Shown one piece after another: positions 54,871 to 63,949 of a stretch of 64,000 bases of DNA. The DNA is from Scandinavium sp051650185 (lineage in GTDB: Bacteria; Pseudomonadota; Gammaproteobacteria; Enterobacterales; Enterobacteriaceae). The stretch is taken from the NCBI RefSeq assembly GCF_051650185.1, contig NZ_JBOFIN010000014.1, positions 3,576 through 67,575 on the forward strand. The letters run 5' to 3'. The notes beneath the pieces were generated by a model. It searched no databases. It was not told the DNA's origin and saw only the letters and a program-made list of their open reading frames with translations. Made by a program: the position numbers and the translations under genes. Every line of letters begins with the position of its first letter. The stretch's first letter is position 1.

Positions 54871-54976
54871 ACAACGGGGACGAATATTAGCGGCAGGGAG
54901 GGGAAGTGGCAAGAGGCAATTGCCACTTTTCTTTCTGATTTCACGCGATTGCGGAACAACTGCACAAACTGTTGAG

Positions 54977-55004
54977 AAAGCCGCCACTTAAAAGCAGCGG
55001 CTTT
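54977..55004 (-). terminator. Hairpin terminator of mdtK
   Basis: On the minus strand AAAGCCGC and GCGGCTTT enclose a 12-base loop, 5 bp after the mdtK stop. The T-run is short (TTT). Confidence 0.65.
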
Positions 55005-55008
55005 GGGG

Positions 55009-56382
55009 TTAGCGAGCGGCGCGGGCCAGAATGATGGCTGAAGGCTGACGCTGAAGGAAGCGCATACGCAGCATCATCAGAATGGCCGCCGACGTCAGGC
55101 CGATAATAAAGCCCATCCAGAAGCCTGCGGGGCCCATTCTTGGCACGACACTGTCCGTTAACGCCAGAATATAGCCGCTTGGCAGACCCAGCACCCAGTA
55201 CGCCGTGAAAGTAATAAAGAAGATCGAACGCGTATCTTTATAACCGCGCAGAATGCCGCTACCGATAACCTGAATCGAATCAGAAATCTGATAAACCGCA
55301 GCCAGCAGCATCAGCTGCGAGGCGAGCGTCACGACCTCAGGGTTATCGTTATACAACATAGCAATGTGCGAGCGCAGGGTGACCGTGAAGATAGCCGTCA
55401 TCACCGCCATGCACACACCCACACCAAGCCCGGTCCATGCGGCCGTTTGGGCATCCAGCGTGGAGCCCTGGCCCAAACGGAAGCCTACGCGAATGGTCAC
55501 CGCTGCGGCCAGTGACATCGGCAGAACGAACATCAGTGAGCTGAAGTTCAGGGCAATCTGGTGCCCGGCCACATCAATAATACCCAGCGGTGAAACCAGC
55601 AGTGCCACCACGGCAAACAGCGTCACTTCAAAAAACAACGCCAGCGCAATCGGCAGGCCAAGCTGCACCAGGCGCTTCATGATAGCCATATCTGGCATCA
55701 CGAAGCCTTCATGCGTGCGAATGTCACGCATCGAGCGGGCGTTTTTCACATAGGACAGCATGGCAATAAACATCACCCAGTAAACCGCGGCGGTGGCAAC
55801 ACCACACCCCACACCGCCGAGTTCCGGCATGCCAAAGTGACCATAAATAAAGATGTAATTCACCGGGATGTTGACCAGCAGGCCGATAAACCCCATCACC
55901 ATGCCAGGCTTGGTTTTGGCCAGACCTTCACACTGGTTACGGCAAACCTGGAAGCACAGATAGCCTGGAACGCCCCACAGCAGCGCACGCAGGTAACCGA
56001 CGGCTTTATTCGCCAGTTCAGGGTCGATATTGTGCATGGAGCGGATAATGTATCCGGCGTTCCACAGCACGACCATCACCAGCACAGAAACGGTGCTCGC
56101 GAGCCAAAAGCCCTGGCGAACCTGATGCCCGATGCGGTCACGACGACCCGAACCATTGAGCTGAGCGATAACGGGCGTGAGCGCCAAAAGCAGGCCGTGT
56201 CCGAACAGAATAGCCGGGAGCCAGATGGATGTGCCGATGGCGACCGCGGCCATATCGGTGGCGCTGTATCCGCCTGCCATGACGGTGTCGACAAAACCCA
56301 TCGCCGTTTGGGCCACCTGCGCAAGGATGACCGGGATTGCCAGCGCGAGAAGCTGGCGCGCTTCTAAAACGTACTTTTGCAC
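55009..56382 (-). CDS. mdtK: MATE-family multidrug efflux transporter MdtK (NorM)
   Basis: The 457-residue protein equals E. coli MdtK in length. Twelve membrane helices form two six-helix halves. Family segments include QTAMGFVDTVMAGGYSATDM near the N-terminus and GGVGCGVATAAVYW. It extrudes cationic drugs such as fluoroquinolones by sodium or proton antiport. The start is GTG at 56382 (VQKYVLEARQLLAL, the E. coli-equivalent position). A longer in-frame extension has no homology. It is divergent from ribC, as in E. coli. Confidence 0.95.
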   Translation of the reverse strand: MQKYVLEARQLLALAIPVILAQVAQTAMGFVDTVMAGGYSATDMAAVAIGTSIWLPAILFGHGLLLALTPVIAQLNGSGRRDRIGHQVRQGFWLASTVSVLVMVVLWNAGYIIRSMHNIDPELANKAVGYLRALLWGVPGYLCFQVCRNQCEGLAKTKPGMVMGFIGLLVNIPVNYIFIYGHFGMPELGGVGCGVATAAVYWVMFIAMLSYVKNARSMRDIRTHEGFVMPDMAIMKRLVQLGLPIALALFFEVTLFAVVALLVSPLGIIDVAGHQIALNFSSLMFVLPMSLAAAVTIRVGFRLGQGSTLDAQTAAWTGLGVGVCMAVMTAIFTVTLRSHIAMLYNDNPEVVTLASQLMLLAAVYQISDSIQVIGSGILRGYKDTRSIFFITFTAYWVLGLPSGYILALTDSVVPRMGPAGFWMGFIIGLTSAAILMMLRMRFLQRQPSAIILARAAR

Positions 56383-56619
56383 GGGTAGATACCTTTTTAT
56401 CTTTGTTATTGTGGAAGAGACTAAAAAAGCCGCCGAAACTGGCAGCAAGAAGAAAGAGCAGGGGCATTTTCGAATATATTGTAGCGAGTCATCGCCATTA
56501 AGCCAGTCAAAAAATGGCGGGGTGCACTGGCTGACTGGCAACAAGCAAGGGCAACTGATATTGTTTGAGGCATAAAAGGCGGTGCTGATTCCGTCTTCGC
56601 AGATACAGGAGTTAATGGC

Positions 56620-57261
56620 ATGTTTACTGGTATCGTTCAGGGCACCGCAAAAGTTGTGTCCATCGATGAGAAACCAAATTTTCGCACTCATGTGGTTGAA
56701 ATGCCGGAGCATATGCTCGACGGCATTGAGACTGGCGCGTCGATTGCCCACAACGGCTGCTGCCTGACGGTGACGGAGATTAACGGCAACCGCATCAGCT
56801 TTGATTTAATGAAAGAGACGCTACGTATTACCAACCTCGGCGAGTTGAAAGAGGGCGATGTGGTAAACGTCGAGCGCGCCGCTCGCTTCAACGATGAAAT
56901 CGGCGGGCATTTAATGTCCGGTCATATTATGACCACCGCCGATGTGGCGAAAATTTTGACGTCCGAAAATAATCGGCAGATCTGGTTTAAAGTCCAGGAT
57001 GCTGCGCTGATGAAATACATCCTCTACAAAGGCTTTATTGGCGTGGATGGCATCAGCCTGACGGTGGGCGAAGTCACCCCAACCCGTTTCTGCGTGCATC
57101 TGATCCCGGAAACGCTGGAGCGCACTACGCTTGGCAAGAAAAAGCTCGGCGAGAAGGTCAACATCGAAATCGATCCGCAGACGCAGGCGGTGGTCGATAC
57201 CGTTGAACGCGTAATGGCAGCAAAAGAAGCCGCGGCGAAGCAACAAAGCGAAGTCGAATAA
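56620..57261 (+). CDS. ribC: Riboflavin synthase alpha subunit
   Basis: The 213-residue enzyme makes riboflavin from two 6,7-dimethyl-8-ribityllumazine molecules. Two homologous lumazine-binding barrels are visible, the first starting MFTGIVQGTAKVVSID and the second with LYKGFIGVDGISLTVGEVTP near residues 135-155. The N-terminal MFTG and the SCCLTV-like NGCCLTV motif contain the catalytic Cys and His region. CAGGAG precedes the ATG. No FMN riboswitch was recognised upstream. Confidence 0.96.
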   Translation: MFTGIVQGTAKVVSIDEKPNFRTHVVEMPEHMLDGIETGASIAHNGCCLTVTEINGNRISFDLMKETLRITNLGELKEGDVVNVERAARFNDEIGGHLMSGHIMTTADVAKILTSENNRQIWFKVQDAALMKYILYKGFIGVDGISLTVGEVTPTRFCVHLIPETLERTTLGKKKLGEKVNIEIDPQTQAVVDTVERVMAAKEAAAKQQSEVE

Positions 57262-57288
57262 GACCTCAGCAGGTCAGCATTAAAAAAG

Positions 57289-57323
57289 GCGGTCGCGGGC
57301 TCAAACCCCACGACCGCTTTTTT
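57289..57323 (+). terminator. Rho-independent terminator of ribC
   Basis: GCGGTCG pairs with CGACCGC around a GC-rich loop, followed by a T-run, about 27 bp after the stop codon. Confidence 0.88.
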
Positions 57324-57527
57324 GTTTTCTGAAATTCACCTTATTTATTTCGTTGAAAGCCAGATGGCCGAAGGCAAGGGTATCGCCTGCAATAAACTGT
57401 GAACCAGCCCCGGATTTCGATGAAACGAAGGCACGCACTGCTCATAAAAAGATCGTATTCAGTCGGATACTTATTCCAGAAAGCATATGTCCTGAAACAG
57501 TAAATAACATCACTGAGGGGTATGCTG

Positions 57528-57728
57528 ATGCACCGAAAAGATCTCTATGCGCTAAAGAATTTCGATTTCCTGGCCCGCAGTTTCGCCCGCATGCACGCGC
57601 TGGGGCAGCCGGTAGATATTCAGGCCGTGATCGGCAATATGAATGAAGAGCAGCAAAAGTGGTTCTGTGAGCGCTATGAGCAGTACCGGCAGCAGGCCGT
57701 GCAGGCGAGGAAAATGGAAATCCGGTAA
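57528..57728 (+). CDS. glgS: GlgS (surface composition regulator)
   Basis: The 66-residue product is the exact length of E. coli GlgS and shares LKNFDFLARSFARMHALGQP, then a VDI-AV-GNM-EE pattern and WFCERYEQY. GlgS was first linked to glycogen synthesis and later shown to restrain motility, fimbriae and exopolysaccharide. The ATG at 57528 is chosen over 57522 because GAGGGG is 7 bases upstream. E. coli glgS is elsewhere, so its position between ribC and the PTS cluster is unusual. Confidence 0.9.
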   Translation: MHRKDLYALKNFDFLARSFARMHALGQPVDIQAVIGNMNEEQQKWFCERYEQYRQQAVQARKMEIR

Positions 57729-57734
57729 TAATAA

Positions 57735-57763
57735 CAGGCAGCGGGAAGAATACCCCGCTGCCT
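57735..57763. terminator. Bidirectional hairpin between glgS and the PTS IIC gene
   Basis: CAGGCAGCGGG pairs with CCCGCTGCCTG. It lies 6 bp beyond the glgS stop and 17 bp beyond the convergent IIC stop. A/T-rich flanks on both sides contain no long T-run. Confidence 0.65.
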
Positions 57764-57779
57764 GATTCGGTTTAATTAT

Positions 57780-59108
57780 TCAGCTTACGTTATCCGCTAA
57801 TACCTTTGCCTGTTCCTCTTCCTTCTGCTGCTGTTCTGTTTCCAGCATCTTCTTCTCATATACTTTGAAGAATGGGTAGTAGATAGCCAGCGAAATAAAG
57901 AAGCAGACGAACACTAACCCGCAGGCAATCAGGTTCCAGTTGGTGGTAATCAAGGCTCCCAGCGGCGCGGGGATCGTGAAGGGCGGTTTTACCATCATGC
58001 GTGGGATCAGCCCGGAAATCGTAAACAGATACACCACCACCGTATTGACCATTGGCGCAAGAATAAATGGCACGGCCAGAATCGGGTTCATAACAATGGG
58101 CGCGCCAAATATCATCGGCTCGTTAATATTGAACAAACCCGGAATGAAAGAGAGCTTGCCGAGCGATTTCAGGTAGACAACTTTGGAGCGAATAAACAAC
58201 ACCACCAGGGCCAGGGTAGACCCGGTTCCGCCCATTTGTGCATACCACTGGAAGAACTGCTCGGTGAAGATGTTCGGCAATTCATAGGCGCTGGTTCCGG
58301 CCTGGAACAGCTCCATATTCTGCACAATAGCCTGATCCCACAGCGGACGAATCAACGGGCCCATCACGGCATGACCGTGAATACCGAACACCCAGAACAG
58401 GTCGATAAAGAACTGAGTGATGATCCCGCCAAACAGGTTGGTACCGGTCATAAAGCCTTTCAGCGGCATAATAATGAAGCTGATAATGGCATTAATGTCG
58501 ATATTGAAAAAATGGCGGGGGATCCAGAATATCAGCACGACGGCAAGCGTCGGGAAGAGGGCCGAGAAAGAACTCGCCACTACCGGCGGAACGCCTGCTG
58601 GCATCTTGATTTCAATATTGCGAACTTTGATAAAACGGTAGATTTCAATGGCAATCAACGAGGAAATAATCGCCCCGAACAGCCCCTGAGAGCTTAATGA
58701 AGTAATCGGGATATAGCGGCCAGCAACGGCTTCTCCGGCAACCGTCACGCCCTCTTTGATATTCACCGGCACGATCATCAATAACGTCGCCAGCATGGCC
58801 AGTAGCCCGCTGGTGATGTCGTTGAGCTTGTAGCTTTTCCCCAGAAACGAACCAATGGTGAAGGCGGCATACAGCGACATCAGCCCGACGGTGAAGCGAA
58901 ACGGCACATCCAGCATATCCCGCCACGGGGCAATAAAGTCCATATAGCCCTTGATGGGGATATTCAGCAGGATAACGAAAAAAGAGCCGACAATCGTCAG
59001 CGGCAGAATGGAAATTAAGCCATTGCGAATGGCCTGCATATGACGCTGATTGCCAATGGCGTTGGCCACCGGCAGCATTTTTTCAGCCAGCTTTTCAAAA
59101 AAGGACAT
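57780..59108 (-). CDS. PTS cellobiose/beta-glucoside EIIC permease
   Basis: The 442-residue lactose/cellobiose-family IIC (CelB/ChbC type) has about ten membrane helices. Family sequences include QAIRNGLISILPLTIVGSFF near residues 25-45, PGLFNINEPMIFGAPIVMNP around 330, and a charged C-terminal tail. It transports and phosphorylates a beta-linked disaccharide, using IIB phosphate. The start at 59108 (MSFFEKLAEKM) is family-typical and lies 1 bp after the hydrolase stop codon. Confidence 0.92.
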   Translation of the reverse strand: MSFFEKLAEKMLPVANAIGNQRHMQAIRNGLISILPLTIVGSFFVILLNIPIKGYMDFIAPWRDMLDVPFRFTVGLMSLYAAFTIGSFLGKSYKLNDITSGLLAMLATLLMIVPVNIKEGVTVAGEAVAGRYIPITSLSSQGLFGAIISSLIAIEIYRFIKVRNIEIKMPAGVPPVVASSFSALFPTLAVVLIFWIPRHFFNIDINAIISFIIMPLKGFMTGTNLFGGIITQFFIDLFWVFGIHGHAVMGPLIRPLWDQAIVQNMELFQAGTSAYELPNIFTEQFFQWYAQMGGTGSTLALVVLFIRSKVVYLKSLGKLSFIPGLFNINEPMIFGAPIVMNPILAVPFILAPMVNTVVVYLFTISGLIPRMMVKPPFTIPAPLGALITTNWNLIACGLVFVCFFISLAIYYPFFKVYEKKMLETEQQQKEEEQAKVLADNVS

Positions 59109-59109
59109 G

Positions 59110-60498
59110 TCACGCTTCCCCGAACCCGTTGTTATCAATGACGGAACGGAACCACTGTCCCGATTTTTTCAGCGACCGCTGCTGGGTCGCCAGATCAAGG
59201 CGGTAAAATCCATAGCGATTTTTGTAGGCGTTTTGCCATGACCAGCAGTCGACGAAGGTCCACATGTGATAGCCCAGACAGTTGCTGCCGTCGGCAATGG
59301 CCTGGTGCAGATAGCTCAGATGCTCCTGCAAGAAGGCGATTCGATAATCATCCTGCACCTGGCCCGCGACCATAAACTGCTCTTCATCCTGAATGCCGAT
59401 GCCATTCTCCGACACAAACCACGGCACATTGCCGTAGGTGTTTTTCATCACCATAGCGATGTCGTAGAGCGCTTCCGGGTAGATTTCTATGCCCCGGGAA
59501 GTGTTCATCCGCCGACCGGGCATCATGTACTCTTCAAAAAAACGTTCCGGCACGAAGGGCTGGCTGGCATCAAGCGGTGTTTCACGCGCTTTAACGCGAC
59601 GAGGGCGGTAGTAATTAATCCCCACCAAATCAACGCGCGTGTTAGCGATGAGTTCACAATCGCCAGGCCGTGCTTCCGGAAGCTGATTAAATTCTTTCAG
59701 GAGGGTCAGCAGCTCTTCGGGATAGTGGCCCAGCAGCATAGGTTCATTGATGCTGCGGGTGTAAAAGAGATCGGCCATTTTCGCCGCCTGAAGATCTTCT
59801 TCGCTATCGCTGCGCGGGTAGACCGGAATGACATCCATGATGATGCCAATCTTTCCTTGTCGGCCTGATTCGCGCCAGGCAGTAACCGCCTTGCAGTGCG
59901 CCAGCACGATGTGGTGCAGCACCTGTGCCGCACGACCAAAGTCACTGACGTAAGGGTAATGGCGTGGGTGCAGATATCCCGCTTCCGCCGGGATCAGCGG
60001 TTCGTTGAAGGTAAACCAGTACCGAACTCTGTCACCGAACAGCTCGTAGCACAGGCGGGCATAGCGGGCAAAGGCGTCCACCACTTCGCGATTCTCAAAG
60101 CCGCCTTTTTGCTGCAGGGCCATGGGCATATCGAAGTGATAAAGATTGATAAACGGTTCAATACCCTGAGCCTGTAGCTCATCGATAACCGCGTTGTAGA
60201 ACGCTACGGCCTGAGGATTGACCTCGCCATCTCCGTCAGGGATCAGGCGTGACCAGGAAATCGAGGTGCGAAATGAATTCAGGCCAATCTCTTTGGCGAG
60301 CTGAATATCTTCCTTGTAGTGCGTATAAAAGGTGGAAGCCTCACGGCACCCGACCCCGCCGTGGAAGCGTTCATTGAAATGTTCGGAAGCATAGTCCCAG
60401 ATATTTTCACCTTTACCGTCACCGGCCACGCGGCCTTCCGATTGCGTAGCGCTGGTTGCCGTGCCCCACCAGAAATGTTCAGGAAAGCGGTATTTCAT
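59110..60498 (-). CDS. 6-phospho-beta-glucosidase (GH1)
   Basis: The 462-residue cytoplasmic hydrolase has the GH1 acid/base Glu166 (FTFNEPLI) and nucleophile Glu363 (WFVSENGIGI). The N-terminal FPEHFWWGTATSATQSEG is the family signature. It would cleave the phosphorylated beta-glucoside brought in by the adjacent PTS. Family architecture with the cellobiose-type PTS supports a 6-phospho rather than a free-sugar substrate. It is the middle gene of the minus-strand operon IIB-hydrolase-IIC. Confidence 0.93.
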   Translation of the reverse strand: MKYRFPEHFWWGTATSATQSEGRVAGDGKGENIWDYASEHFNERFHGGVGCREASTFYTHYKEDIQLAKEIGLNSFRTSISWSRLIPDGDGEVNPQAVAFYNAVIDELQAQGIEPFINLYHFDMPMALQQKGGFENREVVDAFARYARLCYELFGDRVRYWFTFNEPLIPAEAGYLHPRHYPYVSDFGRAAQVLHHIVLAHCKAVTAWRESGRQGKIGIIMDVIPVYPRSDSEEDLQAAKMADLFYTRSINEPMLLGHYPEELLTLLKEFNQLPEARPGDCELIANTRVDLVGINYYRPRRVKARETPLDASQPFVPERFFEEYMMPGRRMNTSRGIEIYPEALYDIAMVMKNTYGNVPWFVSENGIGIQDEEQFMVAGQVQDDYRIAFLQEHLSYLHQAIADGSNCLGYHMWTFVDCWSWQNAYKNRYGFYRLDLATQQRSLKKSGQWFRSVIDNNGFGEA

Positions 60499-60507
60499 GG
60501 CTTGCCC

Positions 60508-60822
60508 TTATTGTGGTTGCGGTAAAAGCGAAAGTGCCTGTTGCAGGACTTTGTCACCCTGCATGGAGCCGTATTGCATCATGTCGATAGCCGCAACTGG
60601 CACACCATACGGCGCGGCGGCCTGGGTCAAACTTTGCAGCTGAAACTTCACCTGTGGGCCGAGCAAAATGACATCGGCTTCGGTGACAATTTGGGGGAAA
60701 TCAGAGACGGGCACCGCTGTAATTTCAGCTTCGACATTCTGGCTTTTGGCGGCGGCCTTCATTCGTTCAACCAGCATGCTGGTGGACATGCCTGCAGCAC
60801 AACATAAATAGATTTTTTTCAT
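60508..60822 (-). CDS. PTS lactose/cellobiose-family EIIB
   Basis: The 104-residue IIB has the phosphorylation site Cys8 in CAAGMSTSMLV. It accepts phosphate from a IIA and passes it to the sugar on IIC. VILLGPQVKFQL and IDMMQYGSMQG are family features. The ATG at 60822 follows GAGGG. It is the first gene of the operon. No IIA gene occurs nearby, so IIA must be supplied by another locus. Confidence 0.92.
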   Translation of the reverse strand: MKKIYLCCAAGMSTSMLVERMKAAAKSQNVEAEITAVPVSDFPQIVTEADVILLGPQVKFQLQSLTQAAAPYGVPVAAIDMMQYGSMQGDKVLQQALSLLPQPQ

Positions 60823-61111
60823 CGTATCCCTCGTCATTTCAGCTCTGTCTGTCCGCAAAATTGCTTAAGAGCATTCTGGGTAGGTGCGAAAAAAGCGGCA
60901 AGAGAGGGTCAACACAGTTCTGCGAATTCGCGCTGGTACTTTTCCCAGGACAAAATCGCATTTTTCCTGAATGTTTTTTAAAAACAGAAGGATAAGGATG
61001 GTACTTTCCCGCAGGATGGGCGCTTCCGATCGCTAAAAGTGCGGTGGAGTGCATCCGTTTGCCTTCGGGCGTCGTCTCCTGTAGCGAACTTATTGTGACG
61101 GGAGTCCTGAG

Positions 61112-61906
61112 ATGAACCAATGTTACCTCTGTTTTGCCCTTTTTCTGCCGCTCGCCGGGGCGACGGCAGCGACACCCCTGACCGATCCGGATGCCCGCCA
61201 TCAGCCGGGAGACGGTATCATCAAAGTCTATGGCCCCGGCGGCCCACATTCGGCGCTGCAAAAGGCCGCCAGCCTCTGGACGAAGCAGTCGGGCGTTAAA
61301 GTGGAGATTGTCTACGGGCCTGAAAGCCAGTGGAGCAAGGCGGCCCAGCGCGATGCCGATCTGATTTTCGGCTCCTCAGAGCAGTCGATGACCGCATTTC
61401 TTGAAACCTACACCTTTATTCACAGCCGCAGCGTGCAGCCGCTCTATCTGCAAAGTGCGGTCATCGCCGTCAAACCGGGCAACCCACGCGACATCCACAG
61501 CTTCAACGACCTGCTGGAAAAAGAGGTCGCTATCGTGGTGACCGAGGGGGCGGGTGTCTACAACACCTCCGGCACCGGGGTCTGGGAAGATCTTGCCGGG
61601 CGCAAAGGCAGGCTGAAAGACGTGAAAAATATCCGCAGTAAAATCATCGCCTTTGCGAAGGGCAGCGGCGCGGCGTTTAAGGCCTTCCAGCAGCCTGATG
61701 CGGACGCCTGGATAACCTGGAGCGACTGGCCGCTGACCCATCCCGATAAAGCCGAGCTGGTGAAGATAGAGCCGGAAAGACGCCTTTACCGTGATATGAA
61801 TGTGGCCGTCGCCAGCCACGCCGAGCCGCAGACGGCGGAGTTTGTCCGCTTCCTCACCTCCCCGCAGGCGACCGAAATCTTTGCCCGCGAAGGCTGGAAG
61901 CGTTAG
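61112..61906 (+). CDS. AcfC-like periplasmic substrate-binding protein
   Basis: The 264-residue protein has a signal peptide (MNQCYLCFALFLPLAGATAA) and then a PBP-II domain similar to Vibrio AcfC. Matches are IIKVYGPGGPHSALQKAASL, DLIFGSSEQSM, VTEGAGVYNTSGTGVWEDLA, and IEPERRLYRDMNVAV. AcfC was named an accessory colonization factor, and its ligand is not established. There is no adjacent permease or ATPase. It lies 58 bp before a small CxxC protein on the same strand. The start is supported by the signal peptide and a GGGAG upstream. Confidence 0.85.
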   Translation: MNQCYLCFALFLPLAGATAATPLTDPDARHQPGDGIIKVYGPGGPHSALQKAASLWTKQSGVKVEIVYGPESQWSKAAQRDADLIFGSSEQSMTAFLETYTFIHSRSVQPLYLQSAVIAVKPGNPRDIHSFNDLLEKEVAIVVTEGAGVYNTSGTGVWEDLAGRKGRLKDVKNIRSKIIAFAKGSGAAFKAFQQPDADAWITWSDWPLTHPDKAELVKIEPERRLYRDMNVAVASHAEPQTAEFVRFLTSPQATEIFAREGWKR

Positions 61907-61964
61907 CTCTGCCGTCCGGGTGAAGTTCAGTGAAGTAACCCATGAGAAAATAAGGAGAGACAAG

Positions 61965-62195
61965 ATGATTAAAGCACGTTTTTACCATGCCGGATGTTCT
62001 GTCTGCGTTGCGGCTGAGCAGGCTCTGTTAGTGTTACTGTCGCCAGAGGTGGAGGTTGAAGTGGTTCACCTTGGGGAGCAACCGCAGCGTGTGGCTGAAG
62101 CCGAAGGGGCCGGGGTGAAATCCGTTCCGGCGCTGGTGGTGGGGCATGACGTTCTGCATATTAATTTCGGCGCTCCGCTCGACGCGCTTAAATAA
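61965..62195 (+). CDS. Small thioredoxin-fold protein with a CxxC motif
   Basis: The 76-residue protein starts RFYHAGCSVCVAAEQALLVL, a CSVC redox motif on a glutaredoxin-like beta-alpha unit. KSVPALVVGHDVLHINFG follows, where the cis-proline (SVP) is typical of the fold. No signal peptide is present, so it is likely cytoplasmic. AAGGAGAG gives a strong ribosome site. Its position between the AcfC-like gene and the catalase gene suggests a redox or peroxide-related role, but the function is unknown. Confidence 0.8.
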   Translation: MIKARFYHAGCSVCVAAEQALLVLLSPEVEVEVVHLGEQPQRVAEAEGAGVKSVPALVVGHDVLHINFGAPLDALK

Positions 62196-62393
62196 ATATA
62201 AATTGTGAATGTTATTTAGCAGGCAATCAGTTTTTATAATGATTGTCTGTTTTGTCTTTCTGAAATAAATCGCGTAAGCAAGGCTGCGCGAATGACTTTA
62301 ATAGAGAAAGACTGATTGTTGATGACCGTTTTCGTCTTTAAAACTGAGTGTGGCATTCAATAAACACCCTGAGTCCTTAATGAGGAAATAACG

Positions 62394-63842
62394 ATGAGCA
62401 AAAAAGGATTAACGACGGCTTCAGGCGCCCCGGTGGCGCACAACAACAATGTTGCGACGGCAGGCCCCCGGGGCCCCATGCTGCTTCAGGACGTCTGGTT
62501 TCTGGAAAAGCTGGCGCACTTTGATCGGGAGGTTATCCCGGAACGACGAATGCACGCCAAAGGCTCTGGCGCTTACGGAACATTCACGGTGACCAAAGAT
62601 ATTTCCCGCTACAGCAAGGCGAAACTATTTTCCGCCGTGGGAAAGAAAACCGAGTTATTTGTGCGCTTTTCAACGGTAGCCGGAGAGCGAGGGGCCGCCG
62701 ATGCTGAACGAGATATTCGCGGCTTTTCCATTAAGTTTTATACCGAAGAGGGCAACTGGGATTTGGTCGGTAATAATACGCCCATTTTCTATTTACGCGA
62801 CCCGTTAAAATTCCCCGATCTCAACCATGTGGTAAAACGCGACCCGCGCAGTAATTTGCGTAATCCTGCGTGGAAGTGGGACTTCTTTTCGCTGCTGCCG
62901 GAAACCCTGCATCAGCTGACCATCGACTTCAGCGATCGCGGGCTGCCGCGCTCCTATCGCACGATGCACGGTTTTGGCAGTCACGCCTTCAGCTTTATCA
63001 ACGCCGACAACCAACGCTTCTGGGTCAAATTCCACATCAAGTCGCAGCAGGGGGTTGAAAACCTGCTGGACGAAGAAGCGAAAAAATTGGTGGCCAAAGA
63101 CAGGGAGAGCGCCCAACGCGATCTGTTTACCGCCATTGAAAGCGGCAACTTTCCCCGCTGGACTTTCTGCGTGCAGATCATGCCCGAGGCCGATGCCGCC
63201 AAAGTGCCTTATAACCCCTTCGACCTGACTAAAGTCTGGCCGCACGCCGACTATCCGCTGCTGGAAGTTGGCGTGCTGGAGCTGAACCGCAACCCGGATA
63301 ACTACTTTGCCGAAGTGGAGCAGGTGGCGATGTCTCCGGCGAACGTGGTGCCGGGGATCGGGTTTTCGCCCGATAAGATGCTTCAGGGCCGCCTGTTCTC
63401 CTATGGCGATGCCCACCGCTATCGCCTTGGCGTCAATCACCACCAAATCCCGGTCAATGCGCCACGCTGCCCGTTCCATAACTATCACCGCGATGGTGCG
63501 ATGCGCGTGGATGGCAACAGCGGTAATGGCGTGACCTATGAACCCAACAGCTTCGGCGTTTTTCAGGAACAGCCTGATTTCAGCGAACCGCCGCTAACGC
63601 TGGAGGGCGCGGCAGCTCACTGGGATCACCGTGAGGACGGGGATTACTTCAGTCAGCCGAGGAAGCTGTTCGAACTGCTGAGCGAAGAGGAGCATCAGAG
63701 GATGTTCGCGCGCATAGCAGGCGATATGCAGGAGGTCCCGGACTTTATCCAGCAGCGCCAGATCAATCTCTTCAGCCAGGTTCATCCCGACTACGGCGCC
63801 GGGGTAGCAGCGGCGCTGCGAAAGCTTAATACCTGCAGATAG
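62394..63842 (+). CDS. katA: Monofunctional heme catalase (KatA-type, clade 3)
   Basis: The 482-residue small-subunit catalase dismutates hydrogen peroxide. The distal catalytic residues are His54 (RRMHAKGSGAYG) and Asn127 (VGNNTPIFY). The proximal heme ligand is Tyr337 (RLFSYGDAHRYRLG). There is no C-terminal flavodoxin-like domain as in KatE, so it is distinct from the large enterobacterial HPII. GAGGAAATAACG precedes the ATG. An IS4-type element begins 23 bp after its stop codon. Confidence 0.95.
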   Translation: MSKKGLTTASGAPVAHNNNVATAGPRGPMLLQDVWFLEKLAHFDREVIPERRMHAKGSGAYGTFTVTKDISRYSKAKLFSAVGKKTELFVRFSTVAGERGAADAERDIRGFSIKFYTEEGNWDLVGNNTPIFYLRDPLKFPDLNHVVKRDPRSNLRNPAWKWDFFSLLPETLHQLTIDFSDRGLPRSYRTMHGFGSHAFSFINADNQRFWVKFHIKSQQGVENLLDEEAKKLVAKDRESAQRDLFTAIESGNFPRWTFCVQIMPEADAAKVPYNPFDLTKVWPHADYPLLEVGVLELNRNPDNYFAEVEQVAMSPANVVPGIGFSPDKMLQGRLFSYGDAHRYRLGVNHHQIPVNAPRCPFHNYHRDGAMRVDGNSGNGVTYEPNSFGVFQEQPDFSEPPLTLEGAAAHWDHREDGDYFSQPRKLFELLSEEEHQRMFARIAGDMQEVPDFIQQRQINLFSQVHPDYGAGVAAALRKLNTCR

Positions 63843-63914
63843 CAGCAAAACGGGAGCCCTGGCTCTAATGCCGATCAGTTAAGGATCAGTTGACCGATCC
63901 AGTGGCTGTGTAAG

Positions 63915-63944
63915 AATCCGGAAACGCTCACTCGTTTCCGGATT
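63915..63944 (+). terminator. Hairpin with T-run inside the IS4-family left end
   Basis: AATCCGGAAACG-CTCACT-CGTTTCCGGATT with seven T residues precedes the transposase ATG. It would end read-through from katA and shield the transposase from external transcription, and it serves as the katA terminator by position. Confidence 0.8.
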
Positions 63945-63949
63945 TTTTT

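Noticed and set aside
54600..54900. A prophage or island attachment site at the tRNA-Val cluster
   Set aside because: The tRNAs are complete, and no integrase or direct repeat of a tRNA 3' end outside the cluster was found in the window.
56383..56619. An FMN riboswitch upstream of ribC
   Set aside because: None of the conserved RFN-element segments were recognised between mdtK and ribC.
60839..61261. A 140-codon minus-strand frame upstream of the PTS IIB gene
   Set aside because: It overlaps the AcfC-like gene start and has no start signal or recognisable domain. The intergenic stretch 60823-61111 is better left as promoter DNA.
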